Positions 9,872-23,640 of a stretch of 64,000 nt of DNA are shown in pieces. This DNA is from Thereva unica (Eukaryota; Arthropoda; Insecta; Diptera; Therevidae). Position numbers and translations under genes: made by a program. The stretch is taken from assembly GCA_949987705.1 (NCBI GenBank), contig OX465281.1, positions 143,082,876-143,146,875 on the forward strand, read 5' to 3'. The notes under the pieces were generated by a model. That model was not told the DNA's origin. It saw nothing but the letters and a program-made list of their open reading frames with translations, and made no database searches. The stretch's first letter is position 1; every line of letters begins with the position of its first letter.

Positions 9872-12810
9872 TTTTTTTTTTTTTTTTTTATGTGGCAGTG
9901 CTAAGCTCAGGAGTCACCCTTTGTACTACTAGTCCGTCATGTCATTTGTCACGTCATGGTGCAATGTCTAGCAGTAAGCTTAGTACGGGAGAGAGGGAGG
10001 GGGAATAGGGTAAGGATTATAAAGGTACGGGGGGGTATTGAAGAAGGTGGTGATGAACCCTGCGTTTGAACTCTTGGATGTTGTAGGAACTCGGAAAAAC
10101 TGACTGCGAGAGATTATTCCACAGTCGAGTTGTTCTATTTACAAACGAATTCATATCTTGTTGAGTGCGTGAAAGGGGGAGTTGTAGGTGGAGGGAGTGA
10201 GACGAGTGGGCTAATCTGGTGTTGCGGGTATAGGATTGCCGTGGAGGCAGGAGAGCGTTTAGCTCGGAGGAACAGTCACTATGATAGTAGCGATAAAATT
10301 TGGTCAGTGCTGCTACATTCTTACGGTGGCTCAAGGGGTCGATGGTGGAGCAAGCGGTATCGTCATTAATTAACTTAAGGGCCCTTTTTTGGACCTTATC
10401 TAACTATGCTAAGGTGGTTATTGGAGCGCCGCCCCAAACGAGGGAGTTGTATTCAAGAAGAGGCCGAATGTAGGATTTATAAATAACAGCACGGGCCGAT
10501 GGCTGGAGGAGGAACTTGCACCTCTTAAGAAATCCCAAGCACTGGGATCCTTGTTTTGCGATTTGGAATATGTGGTCATTCCATCGCAAGTCTTTGGCTA
10601 ATGTCACACCTAGGATGTGTAGGGATGGATCGGCCTTTAGTACCACGTCATCCACTTTCAAAGATGGTGAGGTGTTGATCTTTTTCTTTGAAATAAGACA
10701 GTGCTTGGTTTTGTCAGGGTTGAAATCAACACGATTGTTCTTTCCCCACTCTAGAATGAGTTCAATGTCGTTATTAACAGAGATGGACATAATTTCCCGA
10801 TCATCAAGACAGGATCTGGCATGAGTCTGTCTTGTATCGTAGCTGTACGAGTAACGTAAAGTACCGTCGTCAGCGAAGCTGAGAAGTGGGTTGGAGGGGA
10901 TTGAAAGTAGGTCATTGAACGGCCGGAAAGGAAACTTTCAACCCACTTATACAGAAGCGAGTCAATTCCAATAGCTTTGAGTTTACCTAACAAGGCTGAG
11001 TGCCATACTCTATCAAAAGCCTTGGAGATATCTAGAGCAACCAGACTAGACTCACCGGATCCATGCAGACTACGGCTGAGGTGTTCGGTAAGGCAAACTA
11101 AAAGATCACCAGTGGATCTTTTTTGTCGGAAGCCGTATTGTTTGTCGTTGATAAGTTGGTTGGATTCTAGGTATCCCATGAGCTTTTTGTTAATTATCGT
11201 CTCCATGGTTTTGGAGAGAATAGAAGTAATTGCTATTGGACGGTAGTTGGAGGGAAGGCTGGAGTTACCTTTTTTCGGTATTGGCTGGACATGGGCAAGT
11301 TTCCAGGAGTCTGGGTAAACTCCGGAGGAGTATGATAGAGCAAAAAGTTTGCGCAGAGGTTTAGCCAAAGGTGATGCGCATTGTTTTAAGACGACAGGGG
11401 GTATATTATCGGGTCCAGTGCATTTATTGACATCGAGCTCCTTGAGGCACCTGTACACCTCGCGAGTTCTGAAGAAAACCCTGGGCATTAAATGAGCGCT
11501 GTGCTCGAGAACTGGGGGTAGCATATCAGTTTGGGGTAAAGAAGAATTGGCAGCAAACAGAGATGCTAATAAATCGGCCTTGGATTTTCTGTCTGTTATC
11601 ACCTTCTCATCGTGGATGAATGAAGGAGTTGTGGATGAAGTGAAATTCTTCTTGATGGAGCTTACCAAGGACCAGAAGTTCTTGCTACCAGAGGTTGCAT
11701 TAAGGAGTTTACTTCTCAATTTGTTGTCAAATGAATTTTTGACATTCCTGATGGTGACTTTGCACGAATTTCTCAGTTTTATATACTCTAAACGGAGCGA
11801 TTCACTCGGGGAGCTCTTGTAAGCTCGAAAGGCGGCTTCTTTATTTCTGATTGCATTCATACATTCCTGATTAAACCATCTGTTGGGCCTAGCCTTCACA
11901 GATTTAGTTGTTTGAGGAATGAACAAATGCATTCCTGCCTGTATGATCCTAGAGATACGGATAGCGGCAGCATTGACGTTTTTGTTTCGGAAACACAGGT
12001 TCCAGTCAGTAAATTGGAAAAAATTAATAAGCCCCAGCCAATTGGCCTTCCCATAATGCCATACAGTTCTTTTAACTGGTTTGGGAGGGGTGGAAAATTT
12101 GAATGGGAAGCTAGCGCTAACTAAGCAGTGGTCCGAATTGCCGAGAGGTGAATCAACTGTGACGGTATATCGCGCTGGATGGGAAGTAAGGAAAAGATCA
12201 AGAAGATATCTTCCTTGACCAGCAGCATCAGGGACTCTTGTGGGATGATCCACAATTTGATGCAAGTTATTGATGTCTGCAAAGAGCTCGACGTCCATGC
12301 CAGAAGCACTGGTGCCATTTGGATAAGTCAGCCAGTTTACATTGTGAACATTGAAATCACCCGCAACGATGATTTCACACTCAGGATTGGACGATAAAAA
12401 TCCCGAGATTTGTTCGGAAATAGTATCAAAAGATAAGGTGGAGGCTTCGTTACTTATGTTAGGGCTTCTGTATAGGAAGCAGAAGAATATGACGTGGCTT
12501 TGGAAAATGATTTGAATCCAAAAATAATTAAAATCTGAAGTTGTGCTTGAATTTATTTTATAAAAAGCCACGTCATCCCTAACATAGATGGCGATACCCC
12601 TATGGGGGGAGAGATTGTGCACTAAAGTGAACCTCGATACCTGGTAATGACCTAAGTCATTATCGGGTGATATTTGGGTTTCACTAAGTGCGAAGATTGA
12701 GGGTTTATATGTCAGCAAGTGGCACTCAACAAAAGAAAAGTTCGCATGAAGTCCACGGATGTTACAGAGGTCAAAAACAAAGTTTGACTTGTAACGGGAC
12801 TTCGGTTGCG
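9872..12810 (-). mobile_element. Jockey/CR1-like non-LTR retrotransposon, copy A
   Basis: A poly(A) tail (T-run 9872-9889 on the plus strand) and 3' UTR are followed leftward-to-rightward by the ORF2 C-terminus, RT and endonuclease. It interrupts satellite DNA: the monomer breaks at 9871 and resumes at 12811. No clear target duplication is seen. It is 5' truncated near the start of the endonuclease domain. Confidence 0.9.
10017..12790 (-). pseudogene. Jockey/CR1-like ORF2 (endonuclease-RT), copy A
   Basis: An endonuclease-reverse transcriptase for target-primed retrotransposition. In order: NIRGLHAN start near 12780, SETQIS, AGDFNVHN, GNSDHCLV (endonuclease), then PIPKKG with NYRPIAIT, QYGFRQKRSTGDLL and LDISKAFDRVWH (RT). 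The frame from 12718 to about 10900 is open. About 95 bp is then deleted relative to copy B, removing the GVPQG block. This shifts the frame so that the catalytic FADD is no longer read in frame. The C-terminal parts (10790-10404, 10334-10017) continue in other frames. Confidence 0.88.
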
Positions 12811-14057
12811 TGCATTAACATTTTCTTCACCACACCCTCGACATAGGTATTAAATGAAAGGGTATGATCAGTAGAATACAATAACCGAAGTCGTAACATT
12901 CATGGCGGCCGTCTTAAGAGGGCGGATTGCCGTTTCTTTACCACTCCCTCGACATGGGTATCAATAGAAAGGATATCATTAGTAGAATGCCATAAGCGAT
13001 ATAGTATACTCAATAATATGGTTAGATCCATTGCGGTCATCTCAACAGGGCGGATTAAAATTTTCTTCACAACCCCTCGATATGGTTACCAAATAAAAAG
13101 GTAGGATAAATAGGATACAATAAGCAATATAGTATAATCAATAAATAATGAGATCCACCGCGGCCTTCTCAAGAAGACGCATTACCATTTTCTTCATCAC
13201 CTCCTCGACATAGGTATCAAATGAGAGGGTAATATAAGTAGAATACAATAAGCTATGCCGTAACATCCATGGCGGCCGTCTCAAGACGGCGGATTACCAT
13301 TTCTCCACCACCCCCTTGACATGGGTATCAATTGAAAGGGTACCATAAGTAGAACACAATAAGCGGTATAGTTTACTCAATATATCTTTAGATCCACGTC
13401 GGTCAACTCAAGACGGCGGATGACCATTTTCTTCACAACCGCCTCGACAAGAGTATCAAATGAAAGCGTAGGATAAATAGAATAGAATAAGCATAATAGT
13501 ATACTCAATAAATAGTTAGATCCAGCGCGGCCATTTTAAGAGGACGCATTAACATTTTCTTCACCACCCCCTCGACATGGGTATCAATTGAAAGGGAATG
13601 ATAAGTCGAATACAATAAGCAATATAGTATACTCAATATATGGTTAGATCCATGTCGGTCATCTCAAGAGGGCGGATTACCATTTTCTTCACAACCCCCT
13701 CGACCTGGGTATCTAAAGAAAGGAGATCATAAGTAGAACACAATAAGCGATAAAGTAGACTCAGTATAAAGTTAAATCCACGGCGGCCATCTCAAGAGGA
13801 CGGATTACCATTTTCTTCACAACCCGCCCGACATGCGTATCAAATGAAAGAATATCATAAGTAGAAGAAAATAAGCAATATAGTATACTCAGTATACCGT
13901 TGGATCCACCGCGGTCATCTCAAGAAGGCGGATTACCATTTTCTTCACATACCCCTCGACATGGGTATCAAATGAGAGAGTATCATAAGTAGACCACAAT
14001 AATCAATATAGTATACTCAATATATCGTTTGATCCACGGCGGTCATCTCAAGAGAGC
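12811..14057 (-). repeat. Satellite array, left inner part
   Basis: About ten tandem monomers in minus orientation (GACATGGGTATCAAATG core, followed by an AGTAGAATACAATAAGC segment). Monomers are more divergent than in the right array. Confidence 0.9.
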
Positions 14058-14201
14058 AATAATATTAATTTGAATTCTTGCATTTTGTTATTTATAAAAT
14101 AAATAAAAATATATAATGAACTATTAAATACATAATATTTCTTTATAAAAAGATTATTTATTTTTTATTTGAGAGTGTATTAAAACAAAAAAGAGTGATA
14201 T

Positions 14202-14525
14202 CCCACCAAAAAAAAAACATTAAAAATGTGAATTAGAAGTTCGTAGGCGCTTTATTGGGACAGTTTAAGACACACACGACACGAAGTCAGTGTGGCTCAG
14301 TCTATAGTGTTTCTAATAAAATTTGATACATTTTGAAAGACAGCTAAGATTCATGCTCAAAAATTGCTGTAAAATTTTTTTGAATTCGTTCGTAAATGCA
14401 CGTGTTTAATTATTTCATGCTATTAACGATTCAGCTTGACTAATCCATATCATTTCTTTTTGTTATAAGTGTGCCTTAAACTGTCGCAATAAATAATTTC
14501 CGTGTCCGCGATCTTCTTTGGTGGG
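14202..14525. mobile_element. CCCACCAAA-ended element A
   Basis: A 324-bp segment with inverted ends CCCACCAAA/TTTGGTGGG, flanked by ATAT-like bases. Its right part matches the right half of element B. It has no coding capacity. Confidence 0.65.
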
Positions 14526-14601
14526 ATATTATATTCAGCCAAAGTCACGGACCTACATTTTTATGGGAATTCAATTTGAATTTTTGCAGAATATAATATA
14601 T

Positions 14602-15134
14602 CCCACCAAAAAAACATTAAAAATGTGAATTAGAAGTTCGTGGGCGCGGAAATTATTTATTGGGACAGTTTAAAACACACTTATAACAAAAAGAAGTGAT
14701 ATGGATTAGTCAAGATGAATCGTTAATAGCATGAAATAATTAAACACGTGCATTTACGAACGAATTCAAAGGAATTATATAACTTATTTAAAACTCAATA
14801 AAGTATTATCAACCGCGAAAAAGGTATTTGGCTGGCGCGTTCGTTGTATACCTAGCAGGAATCTTTGCTGAATTCAGCGTGGCTTAGTCTATAGTATTTT
14901 TAATAAAATTTGTTACATTTCGAAGGGCAGCTAAGATTCATGCTCTAAAATTGTTGTAAAATTCCTTTGAATTCGTTCGTAAATGCACGTGTTTAATTAT
15001 TTCATGCTATTAACGATTCATTTTGACTAATCCATATCACTTCTTTTTGTTATAAGTGTGTTTTAAACTGTCCCAATAAACAATTTCCGCGCCCACGAAC
15101 TTCTAATTCACATTTTTAATGTTTTTTTGGTGGG
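14602..15134. mobile_element. CCCACCAAA-ended element B
   Basis: A 533-bp copy with about 170 bp terminal inverted repeats. The TIR includes GAATTCGTTCGTAAATGCAC. A third fragment of the same TIR is at 15430-15475. Its flanks mirror those of element A (GATAT and GAATATAATAT), so the pair is symmetrical. Confidence 0.7.
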
Positions 15135-15294
15135 ATATCACTCTTTTTTGTTTTAATACATTCTAAAATAAAAAATAAATAATCTTCTGTATAAAGAAAT
15201 ATTATGTATTTAATTGTTCATTATATTTTTTTATTTATTTTATAAGTAGGTAATAACAAAATAACAAAATGCAGGAATTCAAATTAATATTATT

Positions 15295-15477
15295 GCCTTT
15301 GTAAAAAAACAAACATAAGCTCCTTTCGAGTTTCTCGGCCAAGATTTTTCCTGTACTATGGAATTATTGTTCCATAACCAGCTCGATTTTTCTTTCAACA
15401 TGCTGATCTAATGACCTTGTTCGAGTGTTCCTTTGAACTCGTTCGTAAATGCACGTGTTTAATTATTTCATGCTAGT
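15295..15477. other. Spacer between palindromic centre and right satellite
   Basis: Unique-looking sequence ending in a fragment (15430-15475) of the CCCACCAAA element TIR. Confidence 0.5.
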
Positions 15478-18400
15478 GTGTTCTAGTTATGATACCCTTT
15501 CATTTGATACCCATGTCGAGGGGGTTGTGAAGAAAATGGTAATCGGTCCTCTTGAGATGGCCGCCGTGGATCTAACGGTATATTGAGTATACTATATCGC
15601 TTATAATGTTGTTCTTATTCCCTTTCATTTGATACCCATATCGAGGGGGTTTTGATGAAAATGGTAATCCGCCCTCTTGAGATGACCGCCATGGATCTAA
15701 GCAGATATTGAGTATATTATATCGCTTATGGTATTCAACTTATGATACCCTTTCAATTGATACCTATGTCGAGGTGGTGGTGAAGAAATGGTATTCCGCC
15801 CTCTTGAGTCGGCCGCCATGGATATAGAGACATAGCTTATTGTATTCTACTTATCATACCCTCTCATTTGATACCCATGTCGAGGGGGTTGTGAAGAAAA
15901 TGGTAATGCGTCCTCTTGAGGTGGCCTCGGTGGATCTAACTATTTATTGAGTATACTGTATTGCTTATTGTATTCTACTTATCATACCGCTTCATTTGAT
16001 ACCCATGTCGAGGGGTTGAGAAGAAAATGGAAATCCGTCCTCTTGAGATGACCGCCATGGATCTAACCAGATATTGAGTATATTATATCGCTTATGGCAT
16101 TTTACTTATGATACCCTTTCAATTGATAACTGTGTCGAGGTGGTGGTGAAGAAATGGTAGTCCGCCCTCTTAAGACGGCCGCCATGGATATAAAGACATA
16201 GCTTAATGCATTCTACTTATCATACCCTTTCATTTGATACCCATGTCGAGGGGGTTGTGAAGAAAATATTAATCCACCTTCTTGAGATGACAGCCATGGA
16301 TCTAACCAGATATTGAGTATATTATATCGCTTATGGTATTCTACTTATGATACCCTTTCAATTGAGACCTATGTCGAGGTGTTGGTGAAGAAATGGTAGT
16401 CCGCCCTCTTGAGACGGCCGCCATGGATATAAAGACAAAGCTTATTGTATTCTACTTATCATACCCTTTCATTTGATACCCATGTCGAGGGGGTTGTGAA
16501 GAAAATGGTAATCCGCCCTCTTGAGATGACAGCCATGGATCTAACCAGATATTGAGTATATTATATCGCTTATGGTATTCTACTTATGATACCCTTTCAA
16601 TTGATACCTATGTCGAGGTGGTGGTGAAGAAATGGTAGTCCGCCCTCTTGAGATGGCCGCCATGGATATAAAGACATAGCTTATTGTATTCTACTTATCA
16701 TACCCTTTCATTTGATACCAATGTCGAGGGGGTTGTGAAGAAAATGGTAATCCGCCCTCTTGAGATAACTGCCGTGGATCTAAATATATTTTAAGTATAC
16801 TAAATCGCTTATTGTGTTCTACTTATCATTCCCTTTCATTTGATACCCATGTCGTGGGGGTTGAGAAGAAAATGGTAATACGTCCTCTTGAGGTGGCCTC
16901 GGTGGATCTAACTATTTAATGAGTATACTATATTGCTTATTGTATTCTACTTATCATACACTTTCATTCGATACCCATGTCGAGGGGATTGTGAAGAAAA
17001 TGGTAATACGCCCTCTTGAGATGACAGCCATGGATCTAACCAGATATTGAGTATATTATATCGCTTATGGTATTCTAATTATGATACCCTTTCAATTGTT
17101 CCCTATGTCGAGGTGGTGGTGAAGAAATGGTAGTCCGCCATCTTGAGACGGCCGCCATGGATATAAAGACATAGCTTATTGTGTTCTACTTATCATTCCC
17201 TTTCATTTGATACCCATGTCGAGGGGGCTGTGAAGAAAATGATAATCCGCCCTCTTGAAATGAGAGCCATGGATCTAACCAGATATTGAGTTTATTATAT
17301 CGCTTATGGTATTCTACTTATGATACCCTTTCAATTGATACCTATGTCGAGGTGGTGGTGAAGAAATGGTAGTCCGCCCTCTTGAGACGGCCGCCATGGA
17401 TATAAAGATATAGCTTATTGTGTTCTACTTATCATACCCTTTCATTTGATACCCATGTCGAGGGGTTGTGAAGAAAATGATAATCCGCCCTCTTGAGATG
17501 ACAGCCCTGGATCTAACCAGATATTGAGTATATTATATCGCTTATAGTATTCTACTTTTGATACCCTTTCAATTGATACCTATGTCGAGGTGGTGGTGAA
17601 GAAATGGTAGTCCGCCCTCTTGAGATGGCCGCCATGGATATAAAGACATAGCTTATTGTATTCTACTTATCATACCCTTTCATTTGATACCAATGTCGAG
17701 GTGGTTGTGAAGAAAATGGTAATCCGCCCTCTTAAGATAACCGCCGTAGATCTAAATATATTTTAAGTATACTAAATCGCTTATTGTGATCTACTTATCA
17801 TTCCCTTTCATTTGATACCCATGTCGTGGGGGTTGAGAAGAAAATGGCAATACGTCCTCTTGAGGTGGCCTCGGTGGATCTAACTATTTAATGAGTATAC
17901 TATATTGCTTATTGTATTCTACTTATCATACCCTTTCATTTGATACCCATGTCGAGGGGATTGTGAAGAAAATGGTAATACGCCCTCTTGAGATGACAGC
18001 CATGGATCTAACCAGATATTGAGTATATTATATCGCTTATGGTATTCTACTTATGATACCCTTTCAATTGATACCTATGTCGAGGTGGTGGTGAAGAAAT
18101 GGTAGTCCGCCCTCTTGAGACGGCCGCCATGGATATAAAGATATAGCTTATTGTGTTCTACTTATCATACCCTTTCATTTGATACCCATGTCGAGGGGGC
18201 TGTGAAGAAAATGATAATCCGCCCTCTTGAGATGACAGCCCTGGATCTAACCAGATATTGAGTATATTATATCGCTTATGGTATTCTACTTTTGATACCC
18301 TTTCAATTGATATGGATATAAAGACATAGCTTATTGTATTCTACTTATCATACCCTTTCATTTGATACCAATGTCGAGGGGGTTGTGAAGAAAATGGTAA

Positions 18401-21400
18401 TCCGCCCTCTTGAGATAACTGCCGTGGATCTAAATATATTTTAAGTATACTAAATCGCTTATTGTGTTCTACTTATCATTCCCTTTCATTTGATACCCAT
18501 GTCGTGGGGGTTGAGAAGAAAATGGTAATACGTCCTCTTGAGGTGGCCTCGGTGGATCTAACTATTTAATGAGTATACTATATTGCTTATTGTATTCTAC
18601 TTATCATACACTTTCATTCGATACCCATGTCGAGGGGATTGTGAAGAAAATGGTAATACGCCCTCTTGAGATGACAGCCATGGATCTAACCAGATATTGA
18701 GTATATTATATCGCTTATGGTATTCTAATTATGATACCCTTTCAATTGTTCCCTATGTCGAGGTGGTGGTGAAGAAATGGTAGTCCGCCATCTTGAGACG
18801 GCCGCCATGGATATAAAGACATAGCTTATTGTGTTCTACTTATCATTCCCTTTCATTTGATACCCATGTCGAGGGGGCTGTGAAGAAAATGATAATCCGC
18901 CCTCTTGAAATGAGAGCCATGGATCTAACCAGATATTGAGTATATTATATCGCTTATGGTATTCTACTTATGATACCCTTTCAATTGATACCTATGTCGA
19001 GGTGGTGGTGAAGAAATGGTAGTCCGCCCTCTTGAGACGGCCGCCATGGATATAAAGATATAGCTTATTGTGTTCTACTTATCATACCCTTTCATTTGAT
19101 ACCCATGTCGAGGGGCTGTGAAGAAAATGATAATCCGCCCTCTTGAGATGACAGCCCTGGATCTAACCAGATATTGAGTATATTATATCGCTTATAGTAT
19201 TCTACTTTTGATACCCTTTCAATTGATACCTATGTCGAGGTGGTGGTGAAGAAATGGTAGTCCGCCCTCTTGAGATGGCCGCCATGGATATAAAGACATA
19301 GCTTATTGTATTCTACTTATCATACCCTTTCATTTGATACCAATGTCGAGGTGGTTGTGAAGAAAATGGTAATCCGCCCTCTTAAGATAACCGCCGTAGA
19401 TCTAAATATATTTTAAGTATACTAAATCGCTTATTGTGATCTACTTATCATTCCCTTTCATTTGATACCCATGTCGTGGGGGTTGAGAAGAAAATGGCAA
19501 TACGTCCTCTTGAGGTGGCCTCGGTGGATCTAACTATTTAATGAGTATACTATATTGCTTATTGTATTCTACTTATCATACCCTTTCATTTGATACCCAT
19601 GTCGAGGGGATTGTGAAGAAAATGGTAATACGCCCTCTTGAGATGACAGCCATGGATCTAACCAGATATTGAGTATATTATATCGCTTATGGTATTCTAC
19701 TTATGATACCCTTTCAATTGATACCTATGTCGAGGTGGTGGTGAAGAAATGGTAGTCCGCCCTCTTGAGACGGCCGCCATGGATATAAAGATATAGCTTA
19801 TTGTGTTCTACTTATCATACCCTTTCATTTGATACCCATGTCGAGGGGGCTGTGAAGAAAATGATAATCCGCCCTCTTGAGATGACAGCCCTGGATCTAA
19901 CCAGATATTGAGTATATTATATCGCTTATGGTATTCTACTTTTGATACCCTTTCAATTGATACCTATGTCGAGGTGGTGGTGAAGAAATGGTAGTCCGCC
20001 CTCTTGAGATGGCCGCCATGGATATAAAGACATAGCTTATTGTATTCTACTTATCATACCCTTTCATTTGATACCAATGTCGAGGTGGTTGTGAAGAAAA
20101 TGGTAATCCGCCCTCTTAAGATAACCGCCGTAGATCTAAATATATTTTAAGTATACTAAATCGCTTATTGTGATCTACTTATCATTCCCTTTCTTTTGAT
20201 ACCCATGTCGTGGGGGTTGAGAAGAAAATGGCAATACGTCCTCTTGAGGTGGCCTCGGTGGATCTAACTATTTAATGAGTATACTATATTGCTTATTGTA
20301 TTCTACTTATCATACCCTTTCATTTGATACCCATGTCGAGGGGATTGTGAAGAAAATGGTAATACGCCCTCTTGAGATGACAGCCATGGATCTAACCAGA
20401 TATTGAGTATATTATATCGCTTATGGTATTCTACTTATGATACCCTTTCAATTGATACCTATGTCGAGGTGGTGGTGAAGAAATGGTAGTCCGCCCTCTT
20501 GAGACGGCCGCCATGGATATAAAGACATAGCATATTGTGTTCTACTTATCATGCCCTTTCATTTGATACCCATGTCGAGGGGGTTGTGAAGAAAATGGTA
20601 ATCCGCCCTTTTGAGATAACCGCCGTGGATCTAAATATATATTAAGTATACTAAATCGCTTATTGTGTTCTACTTATCATTCCCTTTCATTTGATACCCA
20701 TGTCGTGGGGGTTGAGAAGAAAATGGCAATACGTCGTCTTGAGGTGGCCTCGGTGGATCTAACTATTTATTGAGTATACTATATTGCTTATTGTATTCTA
20801 CTTATCATACCCTTTCATTTGATACCCATGTCGAGGGGATTGTGAAGAAAATGGTAATACGCCCTCTTGAGATGACAGCCATGGATCTAACCAGATATTG
20901 AGTATATTATGGTATTCTACTTATGATACCCTTTCAATTGATACCTATGTCGAGGTGGTGGTAAAGAAATGGTAGTCCGCCCTCTTGAGACGGCCGCCAT
21001 GGATATAAAGACATAGCTTATTGTATTCTACTTATCATACCCTTTCATTTGATACCCATGTCGTGGGGGTTGCGAAGAAAATGGTAATACGTCCTCTTTA
21101 GGTGGCCTCGGTGGATCTAACTATTTATTGAGTATACTATATTGCTTATTGTATTCTACTTATCATACCCTTTAATTTGATAACCATGTCGAGGGGGTTG
21201 TGAAGAAAATGATAATCCGCCCTCTTAAGATGACAGCCATGGATCTAACCAGATATTGAGTATATTATATCGCTTATGGTATTCTACTTATGATACCCTT
21301 TCAATTGATACCTATGTCGAGGTGGTGGTGAAGAAATGGTAGTCCGCCCTCTCTTGAGACGGCATGGATATAAAGACATAGCTTATTGTATTCTACTTAT

Positions 21401-23640
21401 CATACCCTTTCATTTGATACCAATGTCGAGGGGGTTGTGAAGAAAATGGTAATCCGCCCTCTTGAGATAACCGCCGTGGATCTAAATATATTTTAAGTAT
21501 TTAAGTCGCTTATTGTGTTCTACTTATCATTCCCTTTCATTTGGTACCCATGTCGTGGGGGTTGAGAAGAAAATGGCAATTCGTCCTCTTGAGGTGGCCT
21601 CGGTGGATCTAACTATTTAATGAGTATACTATATTGCTTATTGTATTCTACTTATCATACCCATGTCGAGGGGATTGTGAAGAAAATGGTAATACGCCCT
21701 CTTGAGATGACAGCCATGGATCTCACCAGATATTGAGTATATTATATCGCTTATGGTATTCTACTTATGATACCCTTTCAATTGATACCTATGTCGAGGT
21801 GGTGGTGAAGAAATGGTAGTCCGCCCTCTTGATATGGCCGCCATGGATATAAAGACATAGCTTATTGCGTTCTACTTATCATGCCCTTTCATTTGATACC
21901 CATGTCGAGGGGGTTGTGAAGAAAATGGTAATCCGTCCTCTTGAGATAACCGCCGTGGATCTAAATATATTTTAAGTATAGTAAATCGCTTATTGTGTTC
22001 TACTTATCATTCCCTTTCATTTGATACCCATGTCGTGGGGGTTGAGAAGAAAATGGCAATACGTCCTCTTGAGGTGGCCTCGGTGGATCTAACTATTTAT
22101 TGAGTATACTATATTGCTTATTGTATTCTACTTATCATACCCTTTCATTTGATACCCATGTCGAGGCGATTGTGAAAAAAATTTTAATACGCCCTCTTGA
22201 GATGACATCGCTTATGGTATTCTACTTATGATACCCTTTCAATTGATACCTATGTCGAGGTGATGGTAAAGAAATGGTAGTCCGCCCTCTTGAGACGGCG
22301 CGGCCGCCATGGATATAAAGACATAGCTTATTGTATTCCACTTATCATACCCTTTCATTTGATACCCATGTCGTGGGGGTTGCGAAGAAAATGGTAATAC
22401 GTCCTCTTGAGGAGGCCTCGGTGGATATAACTATTTATTGAGTATACTATATTGCTTATTGTATTCTAATTATCATACCCTTTAATTTGATAACCATGTC
22501 GAGGGGGTTGTGAAGAAAATGATAATCCGCCCTCTTGAGATGACAGTAATGGATCTAACCAGATATTGAGTATATTATATCGCTTATGGTATTCTACTTA
22601 TGATACCCTTTCAATTGATACCTATGTCGAGGTGGTGGTGAAGAAATGGTAGTCCGCCCTCTTGAGACGGCCGCCATGGATATAAAGACATAGCTTATTG
22701 TATTCTACTTATCATACCCTTTCATTTGATACCAATGTCGAGGGGGTTGTGAAGAAAATGATAATCCGCCCTCTTGAGATGACAGCCATGGATCTAACCA
22801 GATATTGAGTATATTATATCGCTTATGGTATTCTACTTATGATACCCTTTCAATTGATACCTATGTCGAGGTGGTGGTGAAGAAATGGTAGTCCGCCCTC
22901 TTGAGACGGCCGCCATGGATATAAAGACATAGCTTATTGTATTCTACTTATCATACCCTTTCGTTTGATACCCATGTCGAGGGGGTTGTGAAGAAAATGG
23001 TAATGCGTCCTCTTGAGGTGGCCTTGGTGGATCTAACTTTTTATTGAGTATACTATATTGCTTATTGTACTCTGCTTATCATACCCTTTCATTTGATACC
23101 CATGTCGTGGGGGTTATGAAGAAAATGGTAATGCGTCCTCTTCAGGTGGCTTCGGTGGATCTAACTATTTATTGAGTATACTATATTGCTTATTGTATTC
23201 TACTTATCATACCCTTTCATTTGATACCCATGTCGAGGGGGCTGAGAAGAAAATGGTAATCCGCCCTCTTGAGATGACAGCCATGGATCTAACCATATAT
23301 TGAGTAAATTATATCGCTTATGGTATTCTACTTATGATACCCTTTCAATTCATACCTATGTCGGGGTGGTGGTGAAGAAATGGTAGTCCGCCCTCTTGAG
23401 ACAGCCGCCATGGATATAAAGACATAGCTTATTGTATTCTACTTGTCATACCCTTTCGTTTGATACCCATGTCGAGGGGGTTGTGAAGAAAATGGTAATG
23501 CGTCCTCTTGAGGTGGCCTCGGTGGATCTAACTTTTTATTGAGTATACTATATTGCTTATTGTATTCTACTTATCATACCGTTTCATTTGATACCCATGT
23601 CGAGGGGGTTGTGAAGAAAATGGTAATCCGCCCTCTTGAG
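15478..23640 (+). repeat. Satellite array, right arm
   Basis: Around 8.2 kb of tandem monomers, mostly about 128 bp with a frequent 111-bp variant, roughly 65 copies. The best-kept parts are GATACCCATGTCGAGG and CCGCCCTCTTGAGA. Variants alternate in a higher-order pattern, for example a 128-bp unit ending in CAGATATTGAGTATATTA followed by a 111-bp unit with CGGCCGCCATGGATATAAAG. No long ORF runs through it. Confidence 0.95.
16681..19961 (+). repeat. Recent 1650-bp higher-order tandem duplication
   Basis: 16681-18311 and 18331-19961 match at a constant 1650-bp offset, including private variants (GATAACTGCCGTGG at 16764 and 18414, CAATTGTTCCCTATG at 17095 and 18745). Only isolated differences were noticed. 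The first copy ends in a fused monomer near 18310 that lacks about 84 bp. Confidence 0.85.

Larger units (their letters stand above)
14058..15294. repeat. Palindromic AT-rich centre between the satellite arms
   Basis: The outer 140-200 bp on each side (starting AATAATATTAATTTGAATTC) are inverted copies. Two CCCACCAAA-ended elements lie inside. The symmetry axis is close to 14680. Confidence 0.8.

Noticed and set aside
15478..23640. CRISPR array
   Set aside because: The regular repeats are about 128/111-bp satellite monomers without short direct repeats separated by unique spacers, and the DNA is eukaryotic.
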